A stretch of 64,000 nucleotides of DNA. Source: Ixodes scapularis (taxonomy: Eukaryota > Arthropoda > Arachnida > Ixodida > Ixodidae). Both the position numbers and the translations under genes were made by a program. Shown here in pieces: positions 1 through 10,400 of the stretch; position 1 is the stretch's first letter, and each line of letters starts with the position of its first letter. The stretch lies in NCBI RefSeq assembly GCF_016920785.2, contig NW_024609846.1, positions 83,275,816 to 83,339,815 of the forward strand, written 5' to 3'. The notes under the pieces are model-generated. The model was given only the letters and a program-made list of their open reading frames with translations. It was not told the origin of the DNA and searched no databases.

Positions 1-669
1 AAATATCAGTTATATCGTCATTATGTTTATATGCGGTGCATGCGCTCGTCACGACTGAAGGAATTTGCACCGCGCCACCAACTGCACCAACTCGTACTGG
101 CCGTATACGCACCGCTCCTCTGCCTGTCGTTTGCCGCCATGTTTGTTTTCTCTTTTCGGTTTTGGCCACTTAGGCTTTTGGATCAGATACGGTATCGGCC
201 AAACATCAGGCGCCTCCAAAAGTTTTCTCCGCCTCGAAGGTCAGACGTCACAGCAATGTCGAGCGGCCATTGGCAGCGTTCGTGTTTCTCGTTCGAGTGA
301 TTGACAGGCCTCGGAGAGGTTTCAGCAAAATCTCGCTCCAGAGGCGAGTAACGCGAGCAACCTCGTTCGGAAATGCGCCGCTTTTTTGGTCGCGCGTTCA
401 CACGAAGCATCTGTTTCCCGAAACCCAGTTTCGCGACAAAAGATTCGCCAACAAGATGCATCGTGCGAATAGACCTTTAAATAAATAGTGAGTTACGAAG
501 CGTAGTAAGGAGCCGCACACTCTCAACAAGATCTAAACGTATTAGACATCAGAATTCACCCTTCCCCCCCCCCCTTCCCTTCCCCCCCCCCCCCTTTCAA
601 GAAGAAAAAGAAAATTCTTTCTTAATTGTCTGGCGAGAACATTTGCTAAGGCTACACTTTGCTCTATTG
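1..669. other. No gene seen; C-rich tracts
   Basis: Short overlapping reading frames only, none with a recognisable domain or splice-site support. Two C homopolymer runs lie at about 564-594, followed by an A-rich patch. This stretch probably belongs to an intron or intergenic space left of the M13 peptidase terminal exon. Confidence 0.5.
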
Positions 670-677
670 GGTGGAAC

Positions 678-1380
678 CACTGATCTCTATGACAATTGCT
701 GGATTGCGTTTGCCCGCTCCGCGAATGCGGTCACTAGCGCTCATCTTTTTGGTAGAGTTATATCACCTCTAGCCAAGGTACAGCTGCTGCAGCCACTATC
801 ATCCATCCATGGCAGACAGCGTTGTAGCAGTTGTGGTGGCAAGCTGCCATCAAAATAGCGTGGGTGATATTTCGTGATTGATTGAAATTGTTTGACGAAA
901 CATATTTTTGAAACCCGGCGTGAACGGTAGCACGATCTTTGAGGACCCGGTGAAAGTTTTACGAAATCGCGGCACCGGGGAAAAGCAGCACAGCACGCAT
1001 TGAAAGTCGCATCAAAAGAAGCATCGAAAGCAGACGCCGGTAAGGAGTCTGCTTTCGATGCGAGCTGCGCTGCTTTCCCCCGGTGCTGCGCTTTCGTAGA
1101 ACTTCGCCGGGTCCTCAAAGATGAGGCTACCGTTCACGCCGGGTTTAAAATCTGCTTCGTCGAACAACTTCAATCAAGCACGAAATATCACCCACGGTAC
1201 AGTGTACTAGATCTACGGCTATTTTATGGCAGCGCCTGCCGCCATTGCGCTGTCAGCCATATTACTATGATGGCTAGAGATAATATAACTCTACCAAAAA
1301 GATGGCCGACCGTGGCTGCATTCCCGTCCAGAGGCGGAGCTGGTCAAACGCGATCCAGCAAATAGTCATAGAGATCAGTG
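678..1380. mobile_element. Foldback DNA element with 8-bp TSD
   Basis: The whole 703-bp unit is one imperfect palindrome. It begins CACTGATCTCTATGAC and ends with the reverse complement, and its arms run to a small loop near 1040, where GCATCGAAAGCAGAC faces TCTGCTTTCGATGC. The flanks are a perfect 8-bp target duplication, GGTGGAAC, at 670-677 and 1381-1388. An 8-bp duplication is typical of hAT and P superfamilies. There is no transposase, so it is non-autonomous. The superfamily choice is inference. Confidence 0.85.
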
Positions 1381-1388
1381 GGTGGAAC

Positions 1389-2435
1389 ATGCTTTCAAAC
1401 TGAGAATGGCGTACAAAAGACGACCACGAAGGAAAGAACACATCGCAACGTGTAGGTGCTTATTTCTTTCGTGGCCGTTTTGTGGGCTTGACCTGTTTTC
1501 ACAGATGGAGGACACGCATGTCACAAGAAAATATATATTAGCGCTTTATTTACGCCCCCCCCCCCCCCCCCCCCCCCCGAGTCACATTTCACCGATTCCA
1601 AAACAATTGCTCATAACTCAGAATGCGTCTCGCGACGCAAGTGTTTTGATAGAACGGTAAAGAAGTACATTTTGTGACATACGTGCCTCCTCCAAACGCA
1701 AAAGAAGATTTTTGGGAGTTCTATGTCGCATCAAGTGCTGATCTTCCTTTAATTAGCGCGGAAATTGAGAAGGGCGATGGGTGTCGAGCTCCAACAGCTT
1801 AGCGGTCTCAACAGCTGGATGGACGCCAAATGACCACTGGACGCTCATTGGCTCACCATACAGCTCGACCTTATCATTTACTAAACTTCTTGTTTTTTTT
1901 TTTTTTTTGTTTTTTTTTAAAGGATTTTTTGCGCATGCGTCCTCTTCCCCGACTCTTGTTTCCCGCTGTCGCCATTTTTGGAAAGCACCTTCGCGCACGA
2001 CCAGCCTATTCAGCGCCTATCTTTGCACGTATTCCGTCATTTCTGGTGATTCTTTTTCTGGTTATCGGTAGTGCGAGGAAACCAATGAAATCTGGTACAA
2101 CGGCACTATAGGGGTATCTACCGAGAGCTCGGCATTCTTGAGTAGTGAAGTGGCGACCACGTGCCGCCACTTCACAACGACAGAACTGGCGCTGCGGTCA
2201 GTTTAAATGGTGCATTCTCAGTTTCTCACTCAAAGCCGCATGGCGCGTCTAGCGGCGAAGCCAAAGCTACGCGCGTAAGACCCGTCATGCACTCGCGTTC
2301 GTGCAATGCAAACCCAGTGCGAAGCGATTTCCTTGCGACTGTAGTTTACGCAGCGTATAGTGCGTGTTCTAGAACGTAATTCGAAAAAAAAACGAAAAAA
2401 AACAAACAAACAAACGTTATTTGCCACTTGTTGAA
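1389..2435. other. No gene seen; C, T and A homopolymers
   Basis: Contains a C run at about 1555-1578, a T-rich run at 1890-1920 and an A-rich patch near 2385-2415. Reading frames here are short and lack domains. Confidence 0.45.
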
Positions 2436-2625
2436 CATATCAATGGGAAAATGGCGTCCGACAGAGCTTTCGATTGTAGGGTGCTCTAGGGCGCCAGAAA
2501 CTGAAAACGCGCGAAGGTGGGCCCCATTTCCCCATTGAAATTTTCAGAAAATCACTCGTAACTTTTGAATAAAATATCGTTTCGGATCGAAACTTTGGCA
2601 TCGGGTTCGGACCTCTAGCGCTAGC
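2436..2625. repeat. Dispersed repeat shared with 12.1-12.7 kb
   Basis: Holds the segments CAATGGGAAAATGGCGTCCG and CATTGAAATTTTCAGAAAAT, with a downstream stretch about a TTCGGACC motif. The same segments recur at 12108-12160 and 12587-12700, where the two arms are inverted. It is probably a degenerate foldback element of the same family. Confidence 0.55.
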
Positions 2626-2877
2626 TCTCTGCAGAGAATGAACGTTCAGCCATGCATAGTTTACTTTTGCAGTAAAAAAAACAAAACAAAACAAACAAAA
2701 AAAAAAACTAATTTTGTTTTTGAGCATTTTGTATTTCTTGTTTTGCTTCTTTTCTCGGGTTGCTGCTTTGTTTCCACGTACGCGCAGCTAGCTCATTTCT
2801 GGTCACAAAAGTGTGAAGCGTCTCGTCGGTACTTGCCGGCTACGATCGACAACGTTTTTTCATTTATTAGTGAAGAT

Positions 2878-3130
2878 CAAGACGGACACCACCTGTTTCG
2901 CGCCCTTCTGCAAGACAGGCTACAAGTCCGCGAGACAAGGGATCGTGCTACGACAAGGGTAGATAGAACTTCAGTCCCAGTCAGTGATTTGTGAACCCCA
3001 CTTTGAAGAACAATTCATCGCGCGGCATTTCCCCCACGTCATCAATGGAGAGGTCATCCAACTCGCGAGTGATTGTTCCTGCCTAACCAATAATGCTGTC
3101 CCCTCCATCCTCTCAGACGACCCTACATAG
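2878..3130 (+). pseudogene. Degenerate THAP zinc-finger domain
   Basis: Translation of the first part reads CFAPFCKTGYKS, the C2 half of a THAP zinc finger (C-x4-C). After a disrupted stretch with stops and a frame change, the second part reads VICEPHFEEQFIARHF and ends near AVPSIL, the C/H half and AVP tail of THAP domains. THAP domains bind DNA and occur in P-element-type transposases and in cellular transcription factors. The middle (AWSRAIP region) is lost or shifted, so this is a relic. No P-element catalytic domain is seen nearby. Whether it came from a transposase or a host THAP gene cannot be told from this window. Confidence 0.75.
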
Positions 3131-3629
3131 ATTTATTTTGTGTTTGTGTTTTATTTCATATTTTACATTTTAATTCCTTCTATGAGTAAAATACCAACAT
3201 TCTGCACATCGAGGGCGATTTTTTTTTTTTCATAGCTGCGGAACCGCAGCGTTTTTGTACCGCACCTACATAAAGGAACCGGAAGTCTTGCGTGAGTGCC
3301 ATCGAGCGGCGTTATGAAGGAGTGGCTTGCATCCAGTTTTCTTCTCGGTACACTATACGCCTATAACCACCATATCTGTTATGACGGACGGAGGCACGTC
3401 GGACTGCCCTTTATTTGTTCATCGCAGACAAACCCCCAAACGACGCTCGCTAATCGATAAAAAAAAAAAAAAAAATCTCTATTAGCGTTTTCAGTGCACC
3501 GCGGAGAAGCATACATACAGGAGCTTCTGGTTGTGTAGGTTATATGTTACACTGCCACTAATTGCTTTGTCTAGATTTTTTTTTTTTTTTTTGCTATGCT
3601 TGCTGACAGTTTTGCTGTTTATTTTTCAG
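3131..3629 (+). other. Non-coding stretch, probable intron 3' part
   Basis: Contains several A and T homopolymers (for example a T run at about 3576-3593) and ends in a polypyrimidine tract and the acceptor TTTATTTTTCAG at 3618-3629. It is probably the 3' part of the last intron of the M13 peptidase gene. Confidence 0.4.
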
Positions 3630-3732
3630 GGTTAACTTGCCTTTGATGAACTTCGCGAAGTTTGCCAAAGCCTTCGGCTGCAATCCTGGCGACGGTATGA
3701 TCGTTGAAGAGCGCTGTCAAGTCTGGGACTGA
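3630..3732 (+). CDS. M13 (neprilysin-like) peptidase, terminal exon
   Basis: After the acceptor at 3628-3629 the frame reads (x)VNLPLMNFAKFAKAFGC, then NPGDGMIVEERCQVWD, and stops at TGA 3730-3732. This is the classic C-terminus of M13 zinc endopeptidases (neprilysin/ECE family): an R-V-N-x-P-x-x-N-F-x-x-F-x-x-x-F-x-C segment followed by a conserved C-x-V-W near the end. The first base completes a codon whose first two bases lie in the previous exon, which fits the expected Arg. In this family the exon closes the catalytic domain; the HExxH and ExxxD zinc motifs would be upstream. I do not find those exons in 1-3629, so they should lie left of the window unless this is an orphan duplicate. 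M13 enzymes are type II membrane or secreted peptide-degrading enzymes. Open frame, good acceptor and nearby poly(A) signal argue for a live gene. Confidence 0.75.
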
Positions 3733-4391
3733 AGGGCATAATGTACACACGTAGGCAGCGTGTCCAGATATGAAGTAACTTGATTGGCAGTGTTCCATAT
3801 ATTTTTACGAATACGGATATATCACCCCAATAATTACCAGAAATATTAATAAAACATTAATATGTAAATGCTACAAGGTTAAAGTCTCTTTCACGAACTT
3901 TAGTTTATTCAGATGCTTCTTGTTATTTAAAAGAAAACTGAAGCGGCTCAGTATTCAAGAAAAAAAAAAAAAAAGAAAACACCCGAATTGTTTTCATCTG
4001 GTCTCCAGCATCACGAATATCAAAAGATAATTTCAGATCGAACCGCCAAGTAGCCACAACAGCGCTTTCAAAATAACGCTGAAACCCCTCCTTCCCAGCG
4101 TTTTCGGCGGGAAGAGGGAATCGTGACGTATTATTGTTATGTCTGAGATGTCATGGTTAGTTTACTTACACAAAATCATTACAGAAAAAAAAAAAAAAAC
4201 AAGAAACGGCCAGCTAGGCCCAACGTCTGTTCAATTCAAGGTTCCGTGCCAGAGTTCGCGCGTTTCGCGCGCTTGCACAAACTCTGATGCTCATCGTTGT
4301 TTGCGTGGTTCCTGATGATGGTACCTTTTCTATTGCTACACATCCAATTATACAAAGAAATCAACATTTTCCCGCCTTCCGCAAGACTTAC
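3733..4391. other. 3'UTR region; weak terminal-exon candidate for minus-strand gene
   Basis: The first about 120 bases are the likely M13 3'UTR. On the minus strand, a CAG acceptor near 4081 is followed by an open frame beginning RYFESAVVATWRFDLK that ends at a TGA near 3950. It would be phase-compatible with the four-TM gene, but its end runs through a T homopolymer encoding Phe repeats. I regard it only as a possible 3' exon. Confidence 0.25.
3848..3853 (+). promoter_or_regulatory. Poly(A) signal for M13 peptidase
   Basis: Canonical AATAAA, 116 nt after the TGA of the M13 exon, on the same strand. Confidence 0.6.
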
Positions 4392-4454
4392 CTGATTAGT
4401 CAGAAACGCTGCATGCGTTCCGTCACAGTCGGCACGGGTAAGGTAGATAAAAAC
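4392..4454 (-). CDS. Four-TM protein, exon 6 (provisional)
   Basis: 21 codons in phase 0, beginning VFIYLTRADCDG and ending LTNQ before a perfect donor CAG/GTAAGT. VFIYLT extends the TM4 hydrophobic run, which supports the join. The acceptor (CCCAGAG) has a poor polypyrimidine tract. Using the AG two bases earlier would instead give a short frame that stops after 18 codons. The exon is therefore less certain than the other five. Confidence 0.45.
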
Positions 4455-7400
4455 CTCTGGGTATGACATCACACCCAGTGGTCGCGGTTTTTCGTTTTTT
4501 TTTTTCGCGTCTATCGGTACGCTCAAGTGAAGTTCTTGGGATATTCAAATTCACATGACAAAAATACGCTCACATTAATCCCTAACTCGTTTTTTTTTTC
4601 AAGAACATCTTTAGCTTTTTCTTAAAGTGCGATTTGTTTTCACTTTCTGAGGCATTGTTACTAAAGTATGAACGACAAATTTTAGTACCTCAAGCAACTT
4701 ATACATTCGAGCGCAATAACATAGAGACGATATGTTCACATTTATATTACATGTTTTATTTATTCATTTATTTACATATACTGTTTATTTCCACGAGGGG
4801 ATTCAACGAGTGCGAGGCGTAACATCATGAAGAAAAAAACAGAAAGAGCCTGAAATACTACAACTTAGTAGGCAAATACAAAAATGAAGTGACTGTTGGC
4901 CAGGGGAGAAAACAAGTAATACAATCATTGCTAGTTACAGATCCACGTATGGTAATAGGAATGGAAAGAAACGAATAACAACGAACTATACATTTTAAGG
5001 TCTCTACTACCCAAACATTAAAAATAGACGCTTTGCAGCAGCTGTGCATGGATGCCGCCATAACTGACCTTCAGTTTTTGTTTCCTCTTATTTTGTTTGT
5101 TTCACTTTATCATTACCATAGCAGTCCAAGTTATTGCTATATTAGATTCAACTGTGTCCTTTTCTATAGCATCAGCCTTTGTAGAGGTTCGTCAATTACC
5201 GTTTCAGTTGCTCGGCATCTCGGTAAGACAAGAGAAGGTCAGCAATGGCGGCTGTAATCTGGCGCGTGTGTAAAGCGTCTATAGCACTTTTAGGGTCATC
5301 TGGGCAGGTGGTCAACAGAACTTTCTGCGGACGGTCGTTAGAATTTCGGATCGTTCCAGGAAAGATACCTAGGACGTAGTTATTAAATTTTTAAAGTGTA
5401 AATTGATGTCCCTGAATATTTGTATTTTCTATGAGATGTGCCAGGCGACATTGAAACGGCAAATGAGGGCAGTCATCTTTTGACAATGTCGTGGCAGCAG
5501 CTCTAACTTCAATAACAGTCTGTCGGGAGATGGACAGCGTTGGGGAACACAATAAATAGGTCTGCGCATGGAAATATGGGAAAGCGATGCTTCCGGCGCC
5601 AAACGGGGTGCCTTCGTTGTGTGCATGCGCGCCGTTGAGACAGATGCTGCCGAAACCTCGTGCCTCATAACTTGACGACAACGGAAATTTGATTTGGGGA
5701 ATTCTTCATGTTCTGGTAATGAGAAACGACGACCAGGATGAAGTATACCTAAACAAAAGAAAACAAAACGAAAACAGTACATTCTTAATTTTTTTACGTC
5801 TTACCGTGAGAGTTCAGCACCTTACCTGGAGTCCAAATATTCCCAATGCAGCTGCCAACAGCGCAATGTCGCTGATAACCTAAAGAGAAAGACAACAACA
5901 AATGAGTTGGTCTAATAAATATACACAATGTCCCCCAAATATTGTTGAATTGTTTCCATTGCAAGAATTAATTACCGTATTTACTCGAGTAATAGCCGGT
6001 TCTTTTTATGAAGAAGGCCCGGCCCTTGCGTCTACTTTCCTGTGGAACACACATAAAGCCAATCATCTCGCTCTGCATAAAAAAACGCAGCGATCAAATG
6101 ACGAGGTTGAGAACACAATTCTCATAAAAATGCGATGTGAGCAGATAGCATTATCGTGTGAAGACGTTATCTCTCTCCCGTAAACCGGTGCCTTTTTTTT
6201 TTTTTTTTTTGCCGACCACGGTGATAAGCCATTGCTGTGCTCCGCGGGAAAGCAAACCCACAGGCTTTGTTTATGATCAGCGCGGCTATTACTCGAGCAA
6301 ATACGGCACTCTCGACCCAAGGCCCTGTTTCCGCCCCAATATATCTCGGTCTGGACCAGATACCAAAATTTCAGAAGGAGACCGGCGAGGCTCACACTAA
6401 AATAGAGCGGCAAGTTAAAGGTTGCTCGCAAAGATCCTACAAAAGAATGTCCCTGTGAACTGGACGTAATAAAATTAGTATTATGTGCTTTTTTCTGAAA
6501 AGCCTTGAAAGGTAAATTAGACTTTACTATAAATGACTGCAAACTATAATAAATTGACAGTTACATATTTCCTCTAGAGAGTAATTTCCTATATAGATTA
6601 CCACGGCTGCAATTTTTCGTACGAAATATATATACGTTGCAAAAAAAAAGCCAAGGCCTTGTTTCACCGAGGTTTATATGTTCATTTCGTGGAGGAATTG
6701 TACCTTTTTTGATATCGTGGTAGCTCGGCGGGGCTGTGTCTCCATCTTCCTCCACTTTGGCTGTATACGTGCATTTTTAATCTCTTATTTTTTTACCATG
6801 CCGATGGGCACTCATTATTCTCGAGTTTCTGTCTACGCTTATTAGTTCTCACTTAAAATTCAGCCTTTTTTAGTACTTCTTTTCTCATAAAAACGTTTTT
6901 TTTCTTTCTTGTGCTGACTTTTGTTTGAGACGTTCGAACTAATTAATTATGTTACAAAATTTTCTTCTCGTGGAGTCATGAACTGTATTACTCATTATTA
7001 CAATACTTTACTTGAGTCATTGTATCTCTATTAGGGTAAATAAAGCCCCTTAATAAAATGTATGCTTCATGTTTCTTACAAGCATCGACGAGCATTGCTG
7101 TGCGAACGCTCGATAAGTGCCACGAGCGAGTACCGCTCAGCCATTTGCTTCCCAGGACCGCTCATTTTATACTTCATTCACCCTTAGGACTGCAGCCAAT
7201 GCCACAACACGAGAGCTCGAGGTCGCTGGTTTGAACTGTTCTTCCGCAGAACCAGCACTCGCGCTAGAAATGCACATTTCAAAGGCACGGGGGCTCGATT
7301 GCGCTTGTAGCTTTGGCTACAGTATCAGCTTAAGGGTGAACTGAGGCACCCTATAGGGTGAACAGAGTATACACATTTTCATAAAAGCGTACGATGGCGC

Positions 7401-10400
7401 GTTTATTGCTGCGTTTGTGTGTTACGCACTGGCACTTTCTGACTGGCCGCAATAGAACGATCTCACTAAGCGTTCCACGCATGCGTGACGCCGCCATAAC
7501 TTTAGTTCACAGAAGGCAGGCGGCAGTGCACGAGACGGCTCCTGTCGTCTCGTGCTCTGCGCACGAAAACCTCCGGAGGGGTTCTCGTTCGCGCAGAAAG
7601 ACGAACGAGGTAGAGGGCCTTACCGCTCATTCATACTGGAAGCGGATCCGCGCTCGCTAAGCGGTTGCGAACGCGGTTGTATAAAGATCCAGTACAATTG
7701 CACGCGCACTCACACTGGAAGCGGATCCGTGTTCGCAAAGCGGTTGCGAACTCGGTTGTATAAAGATCCAGTACAATTGCACGCGCACTTGGTGTCATCA
7801 AGTGCGCGAGCAATTGTACTGGATCTTTATACGACCGCGTTCGCAACCGCTTTGCGAACGCGGATCCGCTTCCAGTGTAACCGCTCATTCAAACGGGACG
7901 CGGATCCGCGCCCAGTGTGACTGAGCAGTTAATGAGCGGTTAGAGCGATAAACTGGCAGCTGAAAGTGACGTTTCTTTTGTTTTAAGTCGAAAATGTGTT
8001 TTTTACGACAAAAACTCGGGCAGCTTCGCAATGCCTCCACTAGATGCCGTCTGCCGCGGTGCTGTATTTTGTGTGTTCATCGGAGATAGACACTGACCTC
8101 TGGGGTTAACAGTATTGAAAAAAAGTTTATCATATTTTTCACTGCGATGGCAATACAAATGTCGGCTAAGTTTTGCGTAAAAGCCTCAGGATTTGGTACG
8201 GTCACGTATCTATAGCGGTCAAAATTGTACAACATGGTGGCAGCCAAGTGGGGTCACTTTTGCCTGGTGAACTGGATACAAGTTTATCGCCTCTAAGCCC
8301 CTCTACCTCGTTAAGAAAGACTAAAGTTATCTCGATGCATTGCTGCATCGGCGGCTTAACGAAACTAGCTGGTGAGATCGACCTATTACGAGCGAGCGCT
8401 GTCTGCACTGTGATTTAGCACGTGTGGACTATGATTTTCGTAAACAGGTACGTGCAGAGTGCCTTGCCGCTAGGAGCAAACGTATGCAGGCCAGGTGGTT
8501 ATGAAACATCACAATTTAAAATCGGTGTAGATTATGATGCGCCACTATGCGCTTCTAAGGGCAAAACGAGCCATCTACCTCGCGCGATGGTGCATGTGAC
8601 GCTATATAGAAGAAAAACACGGACATATCAAGGGGTTTTAGTTAACAGTAAAATTAATTAGCAGTAACAAATGAACAATAATTTTATTACTGCGCGCCAC
8701 ACCTGCTGTAGAGCATCTGATGGCTTGCAGTCAGCGTTTTGATAGGAAATATTTTCCAGGCCCACAAGGATTCAACGAAACGTAGGCTCTTCCTTTTAGG
8801 ACTCCCAGAAAGATCATTCTCGTTCCGAGAAGTTATAAAACACGACCGTGCTTTTCAAATGTTAAATTTACTGTAAATGCGGCGCCCGAATAACGACGCG
8901 CGCGTGGAAGTAGAATTCAGCATGTAACGGCCTTGAAACAAGCCGTTGAGGTGCTAATGCCAAGTTTTGGTGAGAATGACAGGCGTTTAGAGAAATATTT
9001 CTTTCAAGAAGCGAGCAAAGCTTTCCTAATAGGATTTTAAACCAAGAAAGAATAAGCTCGAAAACTGTTCACAATGATAAAAATATTGGGGGGGGGGGGG
9101 GGGGGGGGGGAATGCCGGATGTAGACATTTATAAATGTAAGAATGACTTCTAAGAAGAGCGACGTCAACGTGTCGAGGACGAAGAGCGTTCCTAGCGCCC
9201 AGGCATCCTGCACGTTTCTCACCGGGCAATGCTCGGTCCCATACTGTTGCACACACCATGTAGACAGCCTAGAAAATTAAGCGGTTTATTTGCCCCCAAC
9301 CTTCCACGCAGTCCCCTTCTCATCCCACCGAAACCTGCATCGCTTTGGAAGCTTAATAAAGGTTTTCGAATTTTGCGAGAAAAAGAGGTCACTAGTACTA
9401 AGGAAGTCATAGGATACGTTTAATGACAGTACTTCCTAATATTATTTTACGCGGAATCAAGCAGGCACTGATGGTGTCGATGCATTGCAAAAGAACAGAA
9501 CTGCGTTGAAAAGAGATGCGACACAAATTGGTGAAATCCATTAGTTTTATAATTTACATTATAATTCGAATTTGAAGTTTCTCATATATTTGTTTTTCGA
9601 TGCCATTCAATATCGTACATAATAAATGTAATTTTTCTTTGCAATATTTGTTGCCTTCGAACACATCACAAATGCCACATTGAGGCTCGTTTTGCTTGGT
9701 CACTTCTAATGAGCAGCAACTGCCAGAATTTAATGTGTGCGCTTGAAACACCGAGTCACTAGAGAGTTCTAAAACAGGGTGCCCCGACGCATTGGCGAAC
9801 CCAATCCTAAAATTCCCTACTACTTACTTGATCCTTGACGGCAATGATGGCGCGGAGGCTCCAGAGAATTATAAGAATGATGCAGCTTGCCGAGAGCCAC
9901 ACGATCCAGGGTATCAGGTAATAGCGCCTTTTCTGAAAACAGGAGCACGAGTGAACTTACAACTTACAAGTCGTTCTCCCGTCCGATTAAATTATTCAAA
10001 CGCGCGTCATGGTCGAAAGCAGTACGAACTACTGAACTGTGAACGACGATGCCTACAGCTTCAATGTTTTAGGGGGGTGTTCTCACCGAAGCCACATAAT
10101 TATGAAAGGTTGATAGGTTGTGACAATTTGTAGGCAGGATTCATCTTGTGTTATAAGTTGTCCCGTTGGGGTCTAGGCTAACTTGTCGAAAGCCGACTCG
10201 TCGACGGCCAGCTCGTCGGCGGCCCATTCGTCGAATATTCCAATTCGTCATGGTGCAACTCGTTGAAGAAAAACTCGTCGAAAAGGCCAACTGATCGCCG
10301 CATTTTCAAAGTCAAAATATGTCATTTTTGTCCTGAAATTCGAAAGCAAATACTTCCCTATAATATTCCGTAAAATTGTCGCACGGTAATTGGCCTCCAG

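Noticed and set aside
9037..9252. Additional exon of the four-TM gene
   Set aside because: The available acceptor and donor do not give a phase-0 exon as required between exons 4 and 5.
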